NCBI RefSeq assembly: GCF_029338375.1
Contig: NZ_CP119804.1
Location: 3,182,955-3,246,954, forward strand
DNA length: 64,000 bases
Direction of reading: 5' to 3'
From: Halorussus lipolyticus
Lineage (GTDB): Archaea > Halobacteriota > Halobacteria > Halobacteriales > Haladaptataceae
Shown here: positions 8,002 through 19,479 of the stretch, one piece after another
Layout: each line of letters begins with the position of its first letter
Position numbering within the stretch: the first letter of the stretch is position 1
The notes under the pieces: model-generated
What the model saw: only the letters and a program-made list of their open reading frames with translations
Database searches by the model: none
Told to the model about the DNA's origin: nothing
Translations under genes and position numbers: made by a program

Positions 8002-9330
8002 TCACTCGTCGGCCGGGTCGCCCTTCATGAACTCCCGGAGGACCACCGTGGCGTAGGACCCCTTCGGGAGCGCGAAGTCGAACGTCAGGGGATTCTGCTC
8101 GATTTCGAGGTCGGTCCGGACCACGATTGCCCGCCGGGTCCCGGTCGAGTGGAACTCGCCCGGCAGGTCGAAGTCCTCGGGTGCCAGATTCAACTCGTCC
8201 AGCACCTCGCGCTCGATTTCGCCGGGTTCGCCGTCTGCCAACTCGGTCTCGGTCCCGACCAGCGGGGCGGTCACGAACGCCCGGTCCCGTTCGCAGTGGC
8301 GGGCCACCGTCTCGACCCGGCGCTCGGTCACGCGCTGTTCCCGGTCGGGGTCCGGGACGGTCACGCCGTCTACCTCCTCGGCGAAGCAGGCCACGTCGCC
8401 CGCGACCGGTCGGTCGAAGGGCAGGCCCCGCGACAGTCGCTCGCTCAGGATTCGGTTGAAGGCGAACGACTGGGCCGCGTTGACGAACAGGCGCTGGAGG
8501 TTCGAGGGGACGGCCTCCAAGGCGGTCCGGAAGTCTTCGGGCGAGTCGCCGCCTGACTCGACCAGTGAGTTCAGCATCGACCGCTCGAAGCCGAGTCGCG
8601 GGGGGATGGCGTCGAGCGCGGACTGCCAGTCGCGGGCCTCGAAGGCCTCCTCGACTTCCCTTCGGGCCTGCTGGCTCCCCTCGGGTTCGGTGTCGTAGGG
8701 GTTGCCCGCGTAGGCTCTGACGGCCTCCTCCCACTCTCTGCGGACGACATGGAGACCGACCTCGTGGGTGACGGGCCGCCGACTCCCGAACCGTTGCTGA
8801 CCGAAGAAGTTCGGGACGCCGAGTGGCTCTCCCGCCCAGTCTTCGAGTTCGTCCCGAATCTCCTCGGCGTTCTCCGGGCGCTCGGGGTCGCTGACCACGA
8901 TTTCGAACTCGTTGCCCGCGAGGTCCCCGAACTCCAGTCCTCGACCGGCCCGGCCCACCACCTCGATGTCGGCGTCGTAGATGGACACGTCCGCGAGGTC
9001 CGACTGGTCTATCTTCCGGAGGGTGAACAACTGGGTCGTGACGGCATACTTGTCCTTGGTTCCGGCCCACGAGACGCGCTCTCTGCTGATTCCCAGCGCG
9101 TCCGACAGGCGCTTGGCGAAGTCGTTGGTGTCCCACTCCCGGAGGGTCGCCCTGACCACGAGGTGAGGGTAGGCCCCCGAATCGGCGTCGGCGGGTTCGG
9201 CCTCGAAGCGTTCGACCTCCCGGACCCGGAAGTCCTCGGGCGAGGCCCGGAGTCGCCCGCCGGTCCCCTCGCTGTCGCTGACGAAGTGTTCGATGCCGAC
9301 CGCCTCCTCGACTGGGTACGCCTCGCGCAT
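8002..9330 (-). CDS. truD: tRNA pseudouridine(13) synthase TruD
   Basis: The 442-residue enzyme isomerises uridine to pseudouridine at tRNA position 13. TruD motif [13 protein letters not shown], puts the catalytic Asp at residue 93. The later FFGQQRFGS block and the terminal [20 protein letters not shown] are also family hallmarks. I start it at ATG 9328-9330 ([20 protein letters not shown]), where homology with haloarchaeal TruD begins. An in-frame ATG at 9433-9435 would overlap the stop of the upstream kinase but adds a basic, unconserved 35-residue leader. It lies downstream of the sensor kinase gene and, one gene further, pth2. Confidence 0.93.
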   Translation of the reverse strand: MREAYPVEEAVGIEHFVSDSEGTGGRLRASPEDFRVREVERFEAEPADADSGAYPHLVVRATLREWDTNDFAKRLSDALGISRERVSWAGTKDKYAVTTQLFTLRKIDQSDLADVSIYDADIEVVGRAGRGLEFGDLAGNEFEIVVSDPERPENAEEIRDELEDWAGEPLGVPNFFGQQRFGSRRPVTHEVGLHVVRREWEEAVRAYAGNPYDTEPEGSQQARREVEEAFEARDWQSALDAIPPRLGFERSMLNSLVESGGDSPEDFRTALEAVPSNLQRLFVNAAQSFAFNRILSERLSRGLPFDRPVAGDVACFAEEVDGVTVPDPDREQRVTERRVETVARHCERDRAFVTAPLVGTETELADGEPGEIEREVLDELNLAPEDFDLPGEFHSTGTRRAIVVRTDLEIEQNPLTFDFALPKGSYATVVLREFMKGDPADE

Positions 9331-9431
9331 TCGACCGTGCTTGGTCGCCGGGCCGCTTGTATCTGACTTCTCGGGCCGTCGAATCGGCGCGTTTGCGCGC
9401 CAGACTCCGACGCCTCGCGCGACCGACTGTC

Positions 9432-11159
9432 TCACACGTTCGGGTTCGGCGACCCGAGTAGCGCCTCGTCGGTCTCTCGGGGAAGCGACACGGCGGCGGT
9501 CGTGCCGTCCTCGCCGGTCCGGAAGGAGAGGTTGCCCCCGAGGCGTTTCACGCCCCAGTAGGTTATCCAGAGTCCGATGCCGCTTCCGTGTTCGAGTGCG
9601 TCCTCTGACCCGCTCCGGAGCGGCGCGAGTTCCTCCTCGGGAATCCCCGGCCCGTCGTCTCGGACCGACACCGCCACCGCGTCGCCGGAGTCCGGTCGCA
9701 TCGTTACTTCGGCACAGGGGTCCGACGAGTCGTTGTGTTCGAGTGCGTTCTCTACGAGGTTCTGGAGGACTAGCCCGAGCAGGTCGCGGTCGGTGTAGAC
9801 TCGCGCGTCCTCGTCGGTTTCGACCGAGATGTCTACGGTCGCACCGGGGAACTCGGCTTCGAGGTTGGCCCGAACGTCGGCGACCAACTCCCGAACGTCC
9901 ACGGTCGCTGGCGAGAACTCCGAGTCAATCACTTGCTCGAAGTCTCGGGCCTTCTCGCCGATACCGGCCAGTCGGTCTCCGGCCTCGGCTATCGTGTTCG
10001 CCCACCCGGCCAGCGACTCGTCTTCGGCCGACTCGGCGATGTTCCGTGCGTACCCCTGAATCACGGTCATCTCGTTGCGGAGGTTGTGCCGGAGGACGCG
10101 ATTGAGGACTTCGAGGCGCTGTCTGTGCTGTCGCTCAGCCGTGATATCCTGAAAGCTGACCGTCTCGCCGACGCGGGTCCCCCGTGGGTCGGTCAGCGAC
10201 GAGAACGAGAGGACGAACTCGCGGCGCTGGTTGTCGACCGGGAGGGTGACCACCGCTCCGTCGGTGAGGTCCTCGCTATCGAGACCCGAGAGCGTCGTGA
10301 GTGTCGACCCGAGCGCCGCCGACTTCTCGGCGTCGAACAGTCGGCGTGCGGAATCGTTGAGGTCGACGACCTGCTCGTTCTTGTCGAGGACGGCAATCGG
10401 GGTGTCCAAATCCTCGATGGCGGTCCGCTCGGCGACCCGAAGCGTGGTCGGGTTGCTCTCGAACATGTTCGTCCCGACGAATGCGTAGGCGTCGAGCAGG
10501 ACGTGAGGCAGGAACAGCACCATGGCGATGTTCGCCTGCGGTATCGGTCCGAGACCGAACAGCCAGACGGTGAGACCGATGCTCGGCGGAATCGGGCTGA
10601 GAGCCACCGCGGTCGCCTCGCGTCGGTACAGCGGCCCGTAGCTCGTAATAGTCTCCAACAACAGCAGGAAGCCGATTCCGGTCGTACTCATCCCCATGCC
10701 GATACCGAGGTACGCCACCGGCCCGAACGCGTATTCGACGGTCGCGGCCCCGAACGTCGGGAGGATGCGAAAGTCGGTCCAGAGCAGGCCCTGATACTGG
10801 TTCGTCACGAGGAGGACCGTGACGAGCGCGGGGACCGACAGGACGAGTCCGAACAGCGGACTTCGAATCCACCCGGCACGACCGGTGTACTCCAGCGCGA
10901 ACGCGAGGAACAGCGGGCCGAGCCACGTGAACGAAATCCACAGGAGTCCCGTGAACGCCAGTCGGAGCGCCGGGTCGAACACGAACAGCGAGACGCCGTA
11001 GATGAGACACGTCATCGCCTGCATGACCAACTGGGCGAAAAACCAGTTCGCGCCCGGCTTCCCGCGGTACTGGTATAGATAGCTGGCGAGAGCGAGTGTG
11101 GCGACCCCGGCGAGGAGTGAGCCACCCGACAGCCACGGGATTGCAGTGACCCAGTTCAC
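9432..11159 (-). CDS. 7TM-type sensor histidine kinase with PAS domain
   Basis: The roughly 575-residue kinase starts at GTG 11157-11159 ([13 protein letters not shown]). The first 220 residues form about seven transmembrane helices like the N-terminal 7TM histidine-kinase sensor domain. They are followed by a PAS-like domain ([20 protein letters not shown]) and the dimerisation helix with the phospho-accepting His in [12 protein letters not shown]. The ATPase domain has N-box [21 protein letters not shown] and a [14 protein letters not shown]-box. No ATG exists before residue 60, and the longer reading upstream crosses a promoter-like TATA region, so GTG is the sensible start. No response regulator is adjacent. 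Confidence 0.88.
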   Translation of the reverse strand: MNWVTAIPWLSGGSLLAGVATLALASYLYQYRGKPGANWFFAQLVMQAMTCLIYGVSLFVFDPALRLAFTGLLWISFTWLGPLFLAFALEYTGRAGWIRSPLFGLVLSVPALVTVLLVTNQYQGLLWTDFRILPTFGAATVEYAFGPVAYLGIGMGMSTTGIGFLLLLETITSYGPLYRREATAVALSPIPPSIGLTVWLFGLGPIPQANIAMVLFLPHVLLDAYAFVGTNMFESNPTTLRVAERTAIEDLDTPIAVLDKNEQVVDLNDSARRLFDAEKSAALGSTLTTLSGLDSEDLTDGAVVTLPVDNQRREFVLSFSSLTDPRGTRVGETVSFQDITAERQHRQRLEVLNRVLRHNLRNEMTVIQGYARNIAESAEDESLAGWANTIAEAGDRLAGIGEKARDFEQVIDSEFSPATVDVRELVADVRANLEAEFPGATVDISVETDEDARVYTDRDLLGLVLQNLVENALEHNDSSDPCAEVTMRPDSGDAVAVSVRDDGPGIPEEELAPLRSGSEDALEHGSGIGLWITYWGVKRLGGNLSFRTGEDGTTAAVSLPRETDEALLGSPNPNV

Positions 11160-11185
11160 TGTAATAGTTCCTATGTTTTGCGTAC

Positions 11186-11194
11186 GATAAAAAA
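11186..11194 (-). promoter_or_regulatory. TATA-like promoter of the 7TM kinase gene
   Basis: On the minus strand the run TTTTTTATC lies about 30 bases before the GTG start at 11159, the spacing expected for a leaderless or nearly leaderless haloarchaeal message. This supports the GTG start over longer readings. Confidence 0.5.
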
Positions 11195-11311
11195 GTGGTT
11201 TATCCCTGCCGATATATGTTTTGGAAGCTACACGCTTCCCGACTCGGAACGACACCGACAACGTGCCCGGAGCGAGACGACGACCGACGACTCCTTCCGG
11301 CGGCCGGATTT

Positions 11312-11650
11312 TCAGTACAGCGAGAGGTCGCCGGTCACCTTGTCCACGAGGTCGTCGTCGGCCGGGCCGACCGCCAGTGCCGTGACCGTGCCGGGGTCGA
11401 GTTGAGTGTGGCCGGCGTCCCGGATAATCGCGTTCGGCAGACCCTCGGCGCGGGCCTTCTCGGCGAGTTCGAACAGTTGGCTCTCGCCGCTTCCCTTCAG
11501 GACGACTTTCTTCTGGCCCTCGCCCTTCCACCGCTTCCGGGCTTTGGTGCCGGCGTCCTCGTAGGCCGACAGCGAGGCGTGTGCGACCTGTGCGGCGAGT
11601 TTCCCCTGTCCCATGCCGATGTCGGTGCGGGCGACGATGGCCTGCTTCAT
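11312..11650 (-). CDS. pth2: Peptidyl-tRNA hydrolase Pth2
   Basis: The 112-residue archaeal/eukaryotic-type peptidyl-tRNA hydrolase frees tRNA from prematurely released peptidyl-tRNA. The conserved N-terminal segment [20 protein letters not shown] is followed by [13 protein letters not shown]. The [20 protein letters not shown] block and the C-terminal [19 protein letters not shown] active-site region are all present. Family members are 110-120 residues, so it is complete. It is divergent from dcd, with 84 bases between the starts, and lies upstream of the sensor kinase and truD. Confidence 0.95.
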   Translation of the reverse strand: MKQAIVARTDIGMGQGKLAAQVAHASLSAYEDAGTKARKRWKGEGQKKVVLKGSGESQLFELAEKARAEGLPNAIIRDAGHTQLDPGTVTALAVGPADDDLVDKVTGDLSLY

Positions 11651-11734
11651 GCGACGAAATCTGAGACGATGGCGTATAGATGTACTGCTCTGCGGACCGC
11701 CACGTTTTACCTCCCTCCCGCCAGTGCTACAGGT

Positions 11735-12340
11735 ATGATACTCTCCGACGCCGACATCCTCGACCGGATGGAGGCCGGCGACCTCGTGGTCGAACCGCTA
11801 GACGACCCCGACCTCCAGATTCAGCCAGCGAGCGTGGACTTGCGACTCGGCCGGGAGTTCTTGGAGTTCAAGCGCACCAACATCCCCTGCATCCACCCCG
11901 ACAGCGAACAGGAGGTCTCCGAGTACGTCACCGAGACCACGGTCGAGGAGGGCGACGAGTTCATCCTCCACCCCGGCGACTTCGTGCTGGGCACGACCAA
12001 AGAGCGCGTCGAGATTCCCGCCGACCTCATCGCCCACGTCGAGGGTCGGTCGTCGTTCGGCCGCCTCGCGGTGGTCATCCACGCCACGGCGGGCGTCGTG
12101 GACCCCGGCTACTGCGGGCAGATAACCCTCGAACTCTCGAATCTGGGCACCGCGCCCGTGGCGCTCACGCCGGACACTCGCATCTCCCAACTCATCTTCA
12201 CCGAACTCAAGCGCCCGGCGGAGCGACCGTATGGCTCCGAGCGCGGGTCGAAGTATCAGGACCAGTCCGGGCCGCAGGCCTCGCGCATCGGCGGCGACGA
12301 CGAGTTCGGCGGCGACCAGAAACCGGGTGCGGGTAAATGA
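11735..12340 (+). CDS. dcd: dCTP deaminase
   Basis: The 201-residue enzyme deaminates dCTP to dUTP, feeding dTTP synthesis; some archaeal members also hydrolyse to dUMP. Family blocks are present: PASVDLRLG near residue 31, [20 protein letters not shown] at 101-120 and [14 protein letters not shown], with the catalytic Glu expected at about residue 133. The start is ATG 11735, about 25-30 bases after a TTTTAC TATA-like box (11704-11709), fitting a leaderless message. Its last four bases overlap the start of the HTH-ThiN gene, so the two are translationally coupled. Confidence 0.93.
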   Translation: MILSDADILDRMEAGDLVVEPLDDPDLQIQPASVDLRLGREFLEFKRTNIPCIHPDSEQEVSEYVTETTVEEGDEFILHPGDFVLGTTKERVEIPADLIAHVEGRSSFGRLAVVIHATAGVVDPGYCGQITLELSNLGTAPVALTPDTRISQLIFTELKRPAERPYGSERGSKYQDQSGPQASRIGGDDEFGGDQKPGAGK

Positions 12341-13236
12341 GGTTCGCCGAGGAAATCGTCGTCGAGGAGTTCCTGCCGACGGTGCGGTCGATGCTGGCCG
12401 AGGAACTCCGGAATCGCGGCCTGACCCAGAGCGAGGTCGCCGACCTGCTGGGAATCAGCCAGAGCGCCGTCTCGAAGTACGCCAACGGTGAAGTCGAGCG
12501 CAACGACCGGTTCCTCGAAGACGAGCGCGTCCAGAATCTGGTCACGCGAATCAGCGGCGGACTGGCCGACGAGACCATGAGTCCGGTCGAGGCCCTCATC
12601 GAAATCGAGGTTCTCATCCGGCGACTGGAGGACCGCGACCTCATCGCCGAGATTCACGAGCGAGAGATGCCCGAACTCTCGGGTCACGGCGGCGACTTCA
12701 ACGTCCACGACCCCGACAGCGAACTCCGCGTCACAGAGCGCGTCCGGTCGTCGCTCCGGCGCGGCCTGACCATCGTGGAGAGCGCCAGCGGGTTCGCCTC
12801 GCTCATTCCGGCGGTCGGGTCGAACCTGTGTGAATGCACCCCCGACGCCGACGGCATCGACGACGTGGCGGGCGTGCCGGGCAGAATCTTCGACGTGAAA
12901 GGGCAGGCGACCATCCCCTCTGACCCCGAGTTCGGCGTGAGCGAACACGTCGCGTCCCTCCTGCTGTCTGCGCGGCGCAACGGTGCGGACGTTCGCGCCG
13001 GCCTCAACATCCGCTACGACGCCGACATCGTGTCCGCGCTGGAGGACGCCGGCCACGAGACCGTCGAGTTCGACGCCGAGTACGACGACCTCGACGCGGT
13101 GGTCGGGGCGGCGCTCCGCGAGAATCCGGATGCGACCGTCCTCTACCACACCGGCGGCTACGGCGTCGAACCCATCGTCTACCTGCTGGGCGAGGACGCC
13201 GAGGCGGTCGCCGAGATGGCTCGGGACCTGCTCTGA
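12337..13236 (+). CDS. HTH-ThiN protein (ThiR-type thiamine regulator / thiamine-phosphate synthase family)
   Basis: The 299-residue protein has an N-terminal helix-turn-helix ([20 protein letters not shown], residues 29-48). A central region (about 80-120) and a C-terminal ThiN domain follow, including [38 protein letters not shown] and the final [12 protein letters not shown]. ThiN is thiamine-phosphate synthase in archaea, but HTH-ThiN fusions are known as thiamine-pathway repressors (ThiR) that sense thiamine phosphates. The HTH makes the regulator role more likely, though I cannot exclude retained synthase activity. It overlaps dcd by four bases (ATGA), and thi4 lies in the same window. 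Confidence 0.85.
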   Translation: MRFAEEIVVEEFLPTVRSMLAEELRNRGLTQSEVADLLGISQSAVSKYANGEVERNDRFLEDERVQNLVTRISGGLADETMSPVEALIEIEVLIRRLEDRDLIAEIHEREMPELSGHGGDFNVHDPDSELRVTERVRSSLRRGLTIVESASGFASLIPAVGSNLCECTPDADGIDDVAGVPGRIFDVKGQATIPSDPEFGVSEHVASLLLSARRNGADVRAGLNIRYDADIVSALEDAGHETVEFDAEYDDLDAVVGAALRENPDATVLYHTGGYGVEPIVYLLGEDAEAVAEMARDLL

Positions 13237-13237
13237 C

Positions 13238-13489
13238 TCAGCTCTGGGGCCGGTTCCGCAGTAGAATCTCGCCCTCCTCGATTTCGTCTATCCAGTCGGA
13301 TTCGAGCGCGTAGGCGTCGTCGTCGTCGGCCTCGTGGCTCCCCCAGTCGAGTTTGGCCTTTAGCTCCTCGGTCAGACTGGGTTCGGGTTCGACGTAGGCC
13401 TCGCCGTCGCGGACCTCCACGACGACGCCGATTTTCTCGCGGTCGGCGTCGAACACGGAGGCTCCTTCGTCGTCTTCGGTGAACTCCAT
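13238..13489 (-). CDS. Acidic PRC-barrel-like small protein
   Basis: The 83-residue acidic protein starts at ATG 13487-13489 (MEFTEDDEGASVFDADREKI). The segment VFDADREKIGVVVEVRDGEA is a strand-turn-strand pattern resembling the PRC-barrel fold found in many small haloarchaeal proteins. It then has helical SLTEELKAKLDWG and ends GEILLRNRPQS. Function is unknown. The frame continues upstream, but that extension is basic and unconserved. It is convergent with the HTH-ThiN gene, whose stop lies next to it. Confidence 0.7.
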   Translation of the reverse strand: MEFTEDDEGASVFDADREKIGVVVEVRDGEAYVEPEPSLTEELKAKLDWGSHEADDDDAYALESDWIDEIEEGEILLRNRPQS

Positions 13490-13680
13490 GCCTTCTGTTC
13501 GACGGACTCGGGGAAGACGGCTACGGCCGCGAACGTGCAAGCGGTCTCACCCAGAAAATGTATTTCTTTGTTTAAAATAGGTGTAGTTGTCTTAGAAGAA
13601 CCTAAACGTTTCTCGACATGGGTGGAATCGCTCGTCACCCGATGCAGTAATCCACATCGAGCGACGGTCTCAGCGGTCGG

Positions 13681-16119
13681 TCACGGCGGCGTTGCGAGGA
13701 GGTCGTCGGGTTCGTCGGTGGCATCAGTCTCGGTAGCGTCTGTCCCGGCGTCGGCGCTCGGTTCGGAATGGTCCGCTTCGACCTCGGTCTCCGCGCTCGC
13801 CGTCTCGAACGAATCGAGGAGGTCGGTCAACTCGTCGGCCCGGTCGGCCAACTCGGCCACTCCCTCGGTGGCCTCGCCGAGGGCGTCGGTCTGGCGTTCG
13901 GCGGCGGCCGCGACGGTCTGGGCTTCGGCGGTGGTCTCCTCGCTGATGGCCGACACCTCCTCGACCATCGCCACGACTGACCGGGCCGACTCGGCCTGTC
14001 GCTCGGTCGCCGCGCTCATCTCCTGTAGGTCGTCGTCGGTCTCGGCCACCCCGTCTACGACCGCCTCGAAGGCCTCGACCGCTTCGGCGACCGTTTCCGT
14101 GCCCTCGGCCACCTTGCGGCGGGTCTCGCGGATGCCCGCCATCGTCTCGTCGGTCTGGTCGCGCACCCGGTCGATGGAGGACTCGATGTCGTCGGTCGCG
14201 TCCTGCGTCTGGTCGGCCAACGCCTTGACCTCCTCGGCGACCACCGCGAACCCGCTTCCGGCATCCCCGGCGCGGGCGGCCTCGATGGAGGCGTTGAGCG
14301 CCAGCACGTGGGTCTGCTCGGCGATGTCGGTGATGAACTCGGTCACGTCCTCGATGTCGGCGACCAGCGCGTGCAGTTGTTCGACCGACTCGACGGTCTG
14401 CTGGGTCTGGGCCTCGATTTCGTCCAGTTCGCGCACGACAGATGCCGTGGCCTCCCGGCCGTCTTGGCCGCGACTCGCCACGCGCTCGGCACGGACTGCG
14501 GCGTCGTCCGCGGCGGTCGAGACCTCCTCGACCGTCGCGGTCAGGTCGTTCATCTCGCCCACGACCGACTGGAGGTGGTCGCTCTGGTCGGCCGCGCCCT
14601 CCGAAATCTGGGCCACCGACTCGCTCACGTCCTCACCAGTCGCCGACACCTCGGCCACGGTGTCGCTGACGACCTCGCTCTCGTCGGCCACCGTCCGACC
14701 GAACTCCCTGACCGACCGCAGGGTGGCCTCCCACTCGGCCACCATCTCGTTGAACGCCCCCGCGATGTCGGCCATCGCCTCGCTCCGGTCGTCTCCGTCC
14801 ATCCGTGCGGTCAGGTCGCCCTCGGCGCAGGCGGCCATCACGTCCCGGTACTCCTCGGCGGTGGCTTCGAGGCTGGCCGATAGCTCCTCGGCCTCGGCGC
14901 GGGCCTGTTCTGCCTCTCGGCGCTCGCGCTCGACGGCCTCGCGGGCGTCCTCAGCTTTTTCGCGGGCCGATTCGGCTTCGGCGCGGGCGTGTTCTGTACG
15001 CTCGATTTTCTCCCGGAGCGACCGGCGCATGCTGTCGAACGCGCCGTAGAGTCGGCCGAACTCGTCGATGCGCTCGGTTTCGAGTTCGGCGTCGAGATTC
15101 CCGGCTTCCATCCGCTCGGCCTTCGCCGTCAAATCTTCGAGCGTCCGGGTCTGTCGTCGTCCGAACCAGATCGCAGAGACGCCGAGGACCGCCAGCGTGG
15201 CCAGCACGGTCGCCCCGAGACTGGTCCCCACGCTGTCGCGGATGCTGTACGCGCTCGATTTCGGCGCGTAGGTCAACACCGCCCAGTCGGCGTGTTCGAC
15301 CGGCGCGTACCCGACGACGGCCGAGGAGCCGGTGGCAAAGCCGGCGGTCGAGTTCCGGGTCTCCCCATAGAGCGCAGTCGGGGAGATGCCGGGGTCGCTG
15401 GCGTTGGCGCGACTCGCCAGCACGGTGCCCCCGCTGGCGTTGACGATGCGAGTGTATCCGCCCGCAGTCGTCTGGTGGAAGTCGTTGACGCGGGTTTCCA
15501 GACTCGCCACGACGACGACGGCGTGGGCGGTGTTGCTCGGCGGCGCGCTGACGAACGCGACCACCGGCGCGTCGGCGACCGGCGAGCGATAGGGTTGGCT
15601 GGCGACGTGAACCGTCGAAGTCTCGTCGGTCGTGGCGTCTACCTCCTTGCCCGCCCACGTCGCCCCCAGTCCCTCGGCGGTCCGGTTCACGACGGTCCGG
15701 TTCGTGCTGGCGAGAATCTCGCCCGAACTCACGTTGACGTAGTGGACCGCCGCGATGGCTTCGCTCTCGGAGGGTCGCTGGCTCATCAGGTAGAGGTCGA
15801 TGGCCGACACGTCGCCGTTCTGGAACTGCTTGGCCTGCGAGAGCGTCCGGGTCTGTCTGCTCAGGCCGGTTATCCAACTGTCGAGACCGTCGGCCTGCAA
15901 CTCGGCGGTCGAGACGAGTCGGTTTTGGACCTGCGTTTCGAGTCGTTGCTGGGTCTGAGCGTAGCTAACCGCGCCGACCAGTCCCGCTACCAGCATGACC
16001 ACCAGCACCCCCATGAAGAACTTGCGGGCGTGGCGCTTTCGGATTCGGTCGGGAACGACAGCCGAGAAGTCCATCCCTTGCACCCACCTGCCGATGCGCT
16101 TCATTGGGAAACTCTCCAT
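13681..16119 (-). CDS. Methyl-accepting chemotaxis transducer (Htr-type)
   Basis: The 812-residue transducer has a first transmembrane helix at about 34-54 and an extracellular Cache-like sensor (to about 290) with many N-x-S/T sites. A second helix follows at about 292-315, then HAMP segments (two, with long coiled coil [20 protein letters not shown] between) and the signalling domain with hairpin-tip signature [19 protein letters not shown]. It would relay an extracellular signal to CheA. No che genes are nearby, so it is an orphan receptor. The start at 16119 is about 26 bases after a TATATA box; an internal ATG at 16102-16104 with TTTAAGTA before it is an alternative. Confidence 0.93.
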   Translation of the reverse strand: MESFPMKRIGRWVQGMDFSAVVPDRIRKRHARKFFMGVLVVMLVAGLVGAVSYAQTQQRLETQVQNRLVSTAELQADGLDSWITGLSRQTRTLSQAKQFQNGDVSAIDLYLMSQRPSESEAIAAVHYVNVSSGEILASTNRTVVNRTAEGLGATWAGKEVDATTDETSTVHVASQPYRSPVADAPVVAFVSAPPSNTAHAVVVVASLETRVNDFHQTTAGGYTRIVNASGGTVLASRANASDPGISPTALYGETRNSTAGFATGSSAVVGYAPVEHADWAVLTYAPKSSAYSIRDSVGTSLGATVLATLAVLGVSAIWFGRRQTRTLEDLTAKAERMEAGNLDAELETERIDEFGRLYGAFDSMRRSLREKIERTEHARAEAESAREKAEDAREAVERERREAEQARAEAEELSASLEATAEEYRDVMAACAEGDLTARMDGDDRSEAMADIAGAFNEMVAEWEATLRSVREFGRTVADESEVVSDTVAEVSATGEDVSESVAQISEGAADQSDHLQSVVGEMNDLTATVEEVSTAADDAAVRAERVASRGQDGREATASVVRELDEIEAQTQQTVESVEQLHALVADIEDVTEFITDIAEQTHVLALNASIEAARAGDAGSGFAVVAEEVKALADQTQDATDDIESSIDRVRDQTDETMAGIRETRRKVAEGTETVAEAVEAFEAVVDGVAETDDDLQEMSAATERQAESARSVVAMVEEVSAISEETTAEAQTVAAAAERQTDALGEATEGVAELADRADELTDLLDSFETASAETEVEADHSEPSADAGTDATETDATDEPDDLLATPP

Positions 16120-16280
16120 AACACCGATACTTAAATTCCCAGAGTATATAGGGAATATAGAAAAACATAGTCGATAATTTGTCGGGGATAGAAGGCTTGT
16201 TTCTCCGGAACCGCGGAAAAATAATACGTATTCTGATTACTCTGCCCTACGGTTTAGTTCCCGGCCGTCATCGTACCTGC
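16120..16280. promoter_or_regulatory. Divergent promoter region between transducer and methyltransferase
   Basis: This AT-rich stretch contains TATATA (16145-16150) and TTTAAGTA (minus strand, 16128-16135), both able to serve the transducer gene. TTCCC and GGGAA flank the TATATA as an inverted repeat (16136-16140 and 16151-16155), a possible operator. The methyltransferase promoter would lie toward the right end. Confidence 0.4.
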
Positions 16281-16958
16281 ATGGCGACCGACGCGACGAC
16301 GGCGGCACAGCAGTTCTACGGTCGGTGGGCCGACCTCTACGACGCTCTCGCTCGCTCGACGCCGGGTCTCGGACGACTGCGGGACCGGGCGGCCGACGCG
16401 CTCGAACTCGACCCCGGCGACACGGTTGTCGAGATGGGGTGTGGCACCGGCGCGAACTTCCCGCACCTCCGGGAGCGAGTCGGTCCCGAGGGCCGGGTCG
16501 TAGGCGTGGACTTCACGCAGGGAATGGTGGCCCGCGCTCGGGACCGAATCGACCGCGAGGACTGGCGGAACGTCCACCTCGTGCGGGGTGACGCGACCCA
16601 AATCGAGTTTCGGGAACCGCCGGACGCCATTCTGGCCACCTTCGTCGTCGGGATGCTCGGCGACCCCGCTGGGGCCGTGAACCGGTGGGCCGACAGACTC
16701 GCGCCCGGCGGCCGCCTCGCGCTCCTCGACGCGGCCCAGACGACGCGCTGGTTCGGGTGGCCGGTGAATCAGGCGTTCCGCGGACTGGTCGTGGCCTCGT
16801 CGCCGACCGGGATGCAGGGCTACGAGCGAGCGCCGTGGTTGGTGCTGGACCAGCGAGTCGCCGAAGCACGCCGGGCGCTCCGGGCACGGGCCGACGAGAC
16901 GACCCACAGCGAACACGCGCTTGGGGTGGTCCGGATTACCGGCGGGCGAATCGACTGA
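16281..16958 (+). CDS. Class I SAM-dependent methyltransferase
   Basis: The 225-residue methyltransferase starts at ATG 16281 (MATDATTAAQQFYGRWADLY). SAM-binding motif I is VVEMGCGTGANFPHL, followed by GVDFTQGMVARARDR (acidic residue of motif II) and RGDATQIEFREPPDAILAT. The order matches the UbiE/COQ5-like or generic Methyltransf_11/25 group. The substrate cannot be told from sequence; the C-terminal half contains hydrophobic stretches that might bind a lipid or quinone. An in-frame extension upstream of ATG 16281 lies in AT-rich promoter sequence and is not coding. It is monocistronic, divergent from the chemotaxis transducer. Confidence 0.88.
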   Translation: MATDATTAAQQFYGRWADLYDALARSTPGLGRLRDRAADALELDPGDTVVEMGCGTGANFPHLRERVGPEGRVVGVDFTQGMVARARDRIDREDWRNVHLVRGDATQIEFREPPDAILATFVVGMLGDPAGAVNRWADRLAPGGRLALLDAAQTTRWFGWPVNQAFRGLVVASSPTGMQGYERAPWLVLDQRVAEARRALRARADETTHSEHALGVVRITGGRID

Positions 16959-17138
16959 CCGGAGACGACTCGCCGCGGGAAAAGCCAGTTTGGGAGTAGT
17001 GATTCGGGGATACCAGCCCCTGACGACCGCTCTCGTGCCAGAGTCGCGGTGTCGGCGGTTCGGATTTCGGAGGTCCGGAGCATAAACGGTCGCTATCGAA
17101 CAGACTCGTCTGTCAGAAAGCGCGCCGGCGCTCGGGAG

Positions 17139-17894
17139 TCAGTCGTACAGTTCGGCGTGGTCCTCGCAGAACGCCGGGTCCCGCAGTTGCGCCTCGATTA
17201 CGCCCGGTTGCCGGTGGGGGTTCGAGAGGCGACACTCGTCGTCGCAGAAGCCCTCGCCGGTCCGCCAGCAGTGGACCGCCTGCAGGACGTACCCCTTCAG
17301 GGCCTCGGTCGTCCGGGGGTCCGATTCGACCAGAAACTCGCCTTCGACCTCGTTTTCCAGCACTTCTCTGGGCGGCGTATCGCCCGAGAGCAACGCCGTC
17401 TTCTGCTTTTCCTTGTAGTACTGCTCGGGTTTGGCGGGCGCTTCGTAGAGGCCCGGCACCGAGACGATGGCCGGCTGGCCGAGGAGGTTCACCCGCTTGT
17501 GCCACCGGGCGTCGTGGTCGCCCCACGTCCCAATCGCGCGGTCCAACAGGACGACGTGGAGGTGGTCGAGGGTGCGCTCGGCCTCGGGAATCGCGGCGTT
17601 GAGCGCGCGCTGGACCGCCACGCCGTCGTAGAGGACCCCGCCCTCGCGCTCGGGGCTGTCGAGGGCGCGCTCCTCGTACCGGACGATGCCGAGCATGGTG
17701 TTGCCCGTCTCGCGCTCGTAGGGCGAGAGGACCCGCGAGTCGGCGAACTGCTCGGGCAGAGCGTCGTTGCGGTGAACGTCCAAAAATCGGTCCGAGACGG
17801 CGACCTCGCCGGTGATTCGGTCGCGGAGCCAGTCCGCGATGTCGTCGGCGTTCGCCTCTGTGGTCGGCGCGCGATACAGCGTGACCTTGGTCAT
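17139..17894 (-). CDS. Conserved haloarchaeal protein paired with Thi4 (possible DUF6775 family)
   Basis: The 251-residue protein follows thi4 on the same strand after only 14 bases, so they form an operon. It opens MTKVTLYRAPTTEANADDIA and has a central SPYERETGNTMLGIVRYEER and HLHVVLLDRAIGTWGDHDAR. The C-terminus has a cysteine/histidine cluster (HCWRTGEGFCDDECRLSNPH, then CEDH) suited to a zinc site. From memory this resembles a haloarchaeal family labelled DUF6775 and called a putative metallopeptidase, but I see no HExxH motif, so I do not endorse a protease function. The tight link to thi4 suggests a role in thiazole or metal/sulfur handling, which is inference. Confidence 0.7.
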   Translation of the reverse strand: MTKVTLYRAPTTEANADDIADWLRDRITGEVAVSDRFLDVHRNDALPEQFADSRVLSPYERETGNTMLGIVRYEERALDSPEREGGVLYDGVAVQRALNAAIPEAERTLDHLHVVLLDRAIGTWGDHDARWHKRVNLLGQPAIVSVPGLYEAPAKPEQYYKEKQKTALLSGDTPPREVLENEVEGEFLVESDPRTTEALKGYVLQAVHCWRTGEGFCDDECRLSNPHRQPGVIEAQLRDPAFCEDHAELYD

Positions 17895-17908
17895 GGTCTG
17901 ACTGGCTT

Positions 17909-19336
<1,428 letters not shown>

Positions 19337-19409
19337 CTAACATCGCTTTTCACGACGCTACTCAACCGTGAGACTATTCTCCGCACTCGTTAGAGCAACC
19401 TAATCATTC

Positions 19410-19443
19410 CCTATACGATTGTATAGGTGGTTATAAAATAACC
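19410..19443. terminator. Twin perfect hairpins between convergent genes
   Basis: Two adjacent perfect inverted repeats occur: CCTATAC-GATT-GTATAGG (19410-19427) and GGTTAT-AAA-ATAACC (19429-19443). They lie between the ends of cspA (plus) and the phosphopantothenate synthetase gene (minus). The position and AT-rich sequence fit a shared transcription end, although archaeal termination does not need hairpins. Confidence 0.45.
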
Positions 19444-19479
19444 AGTCACGTCTCAACGCGGTCGAAATTGTATCGCCGC

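Noticed and set aside
7991..9136. 381-codon arginine-rich frame overlapping truD
   Set aside because: It is a frame-shifted shadow of truD with no domains.
9331..9435. Upstream in-frame extension of truD to an ATG overlapping the kinase stop
   Set aside because: The added 35 residues are basic and unlike the conserved TruD start; the ATG at 9328-9330 begins where homology begins.
11160..11531. Long N-terminal extension of the 7TM kinase frame
   Set aside because: It crosses the pth2 coding end and an AT-rich promoter region; the GTG start at 11159 has a TATA box at the right distance.
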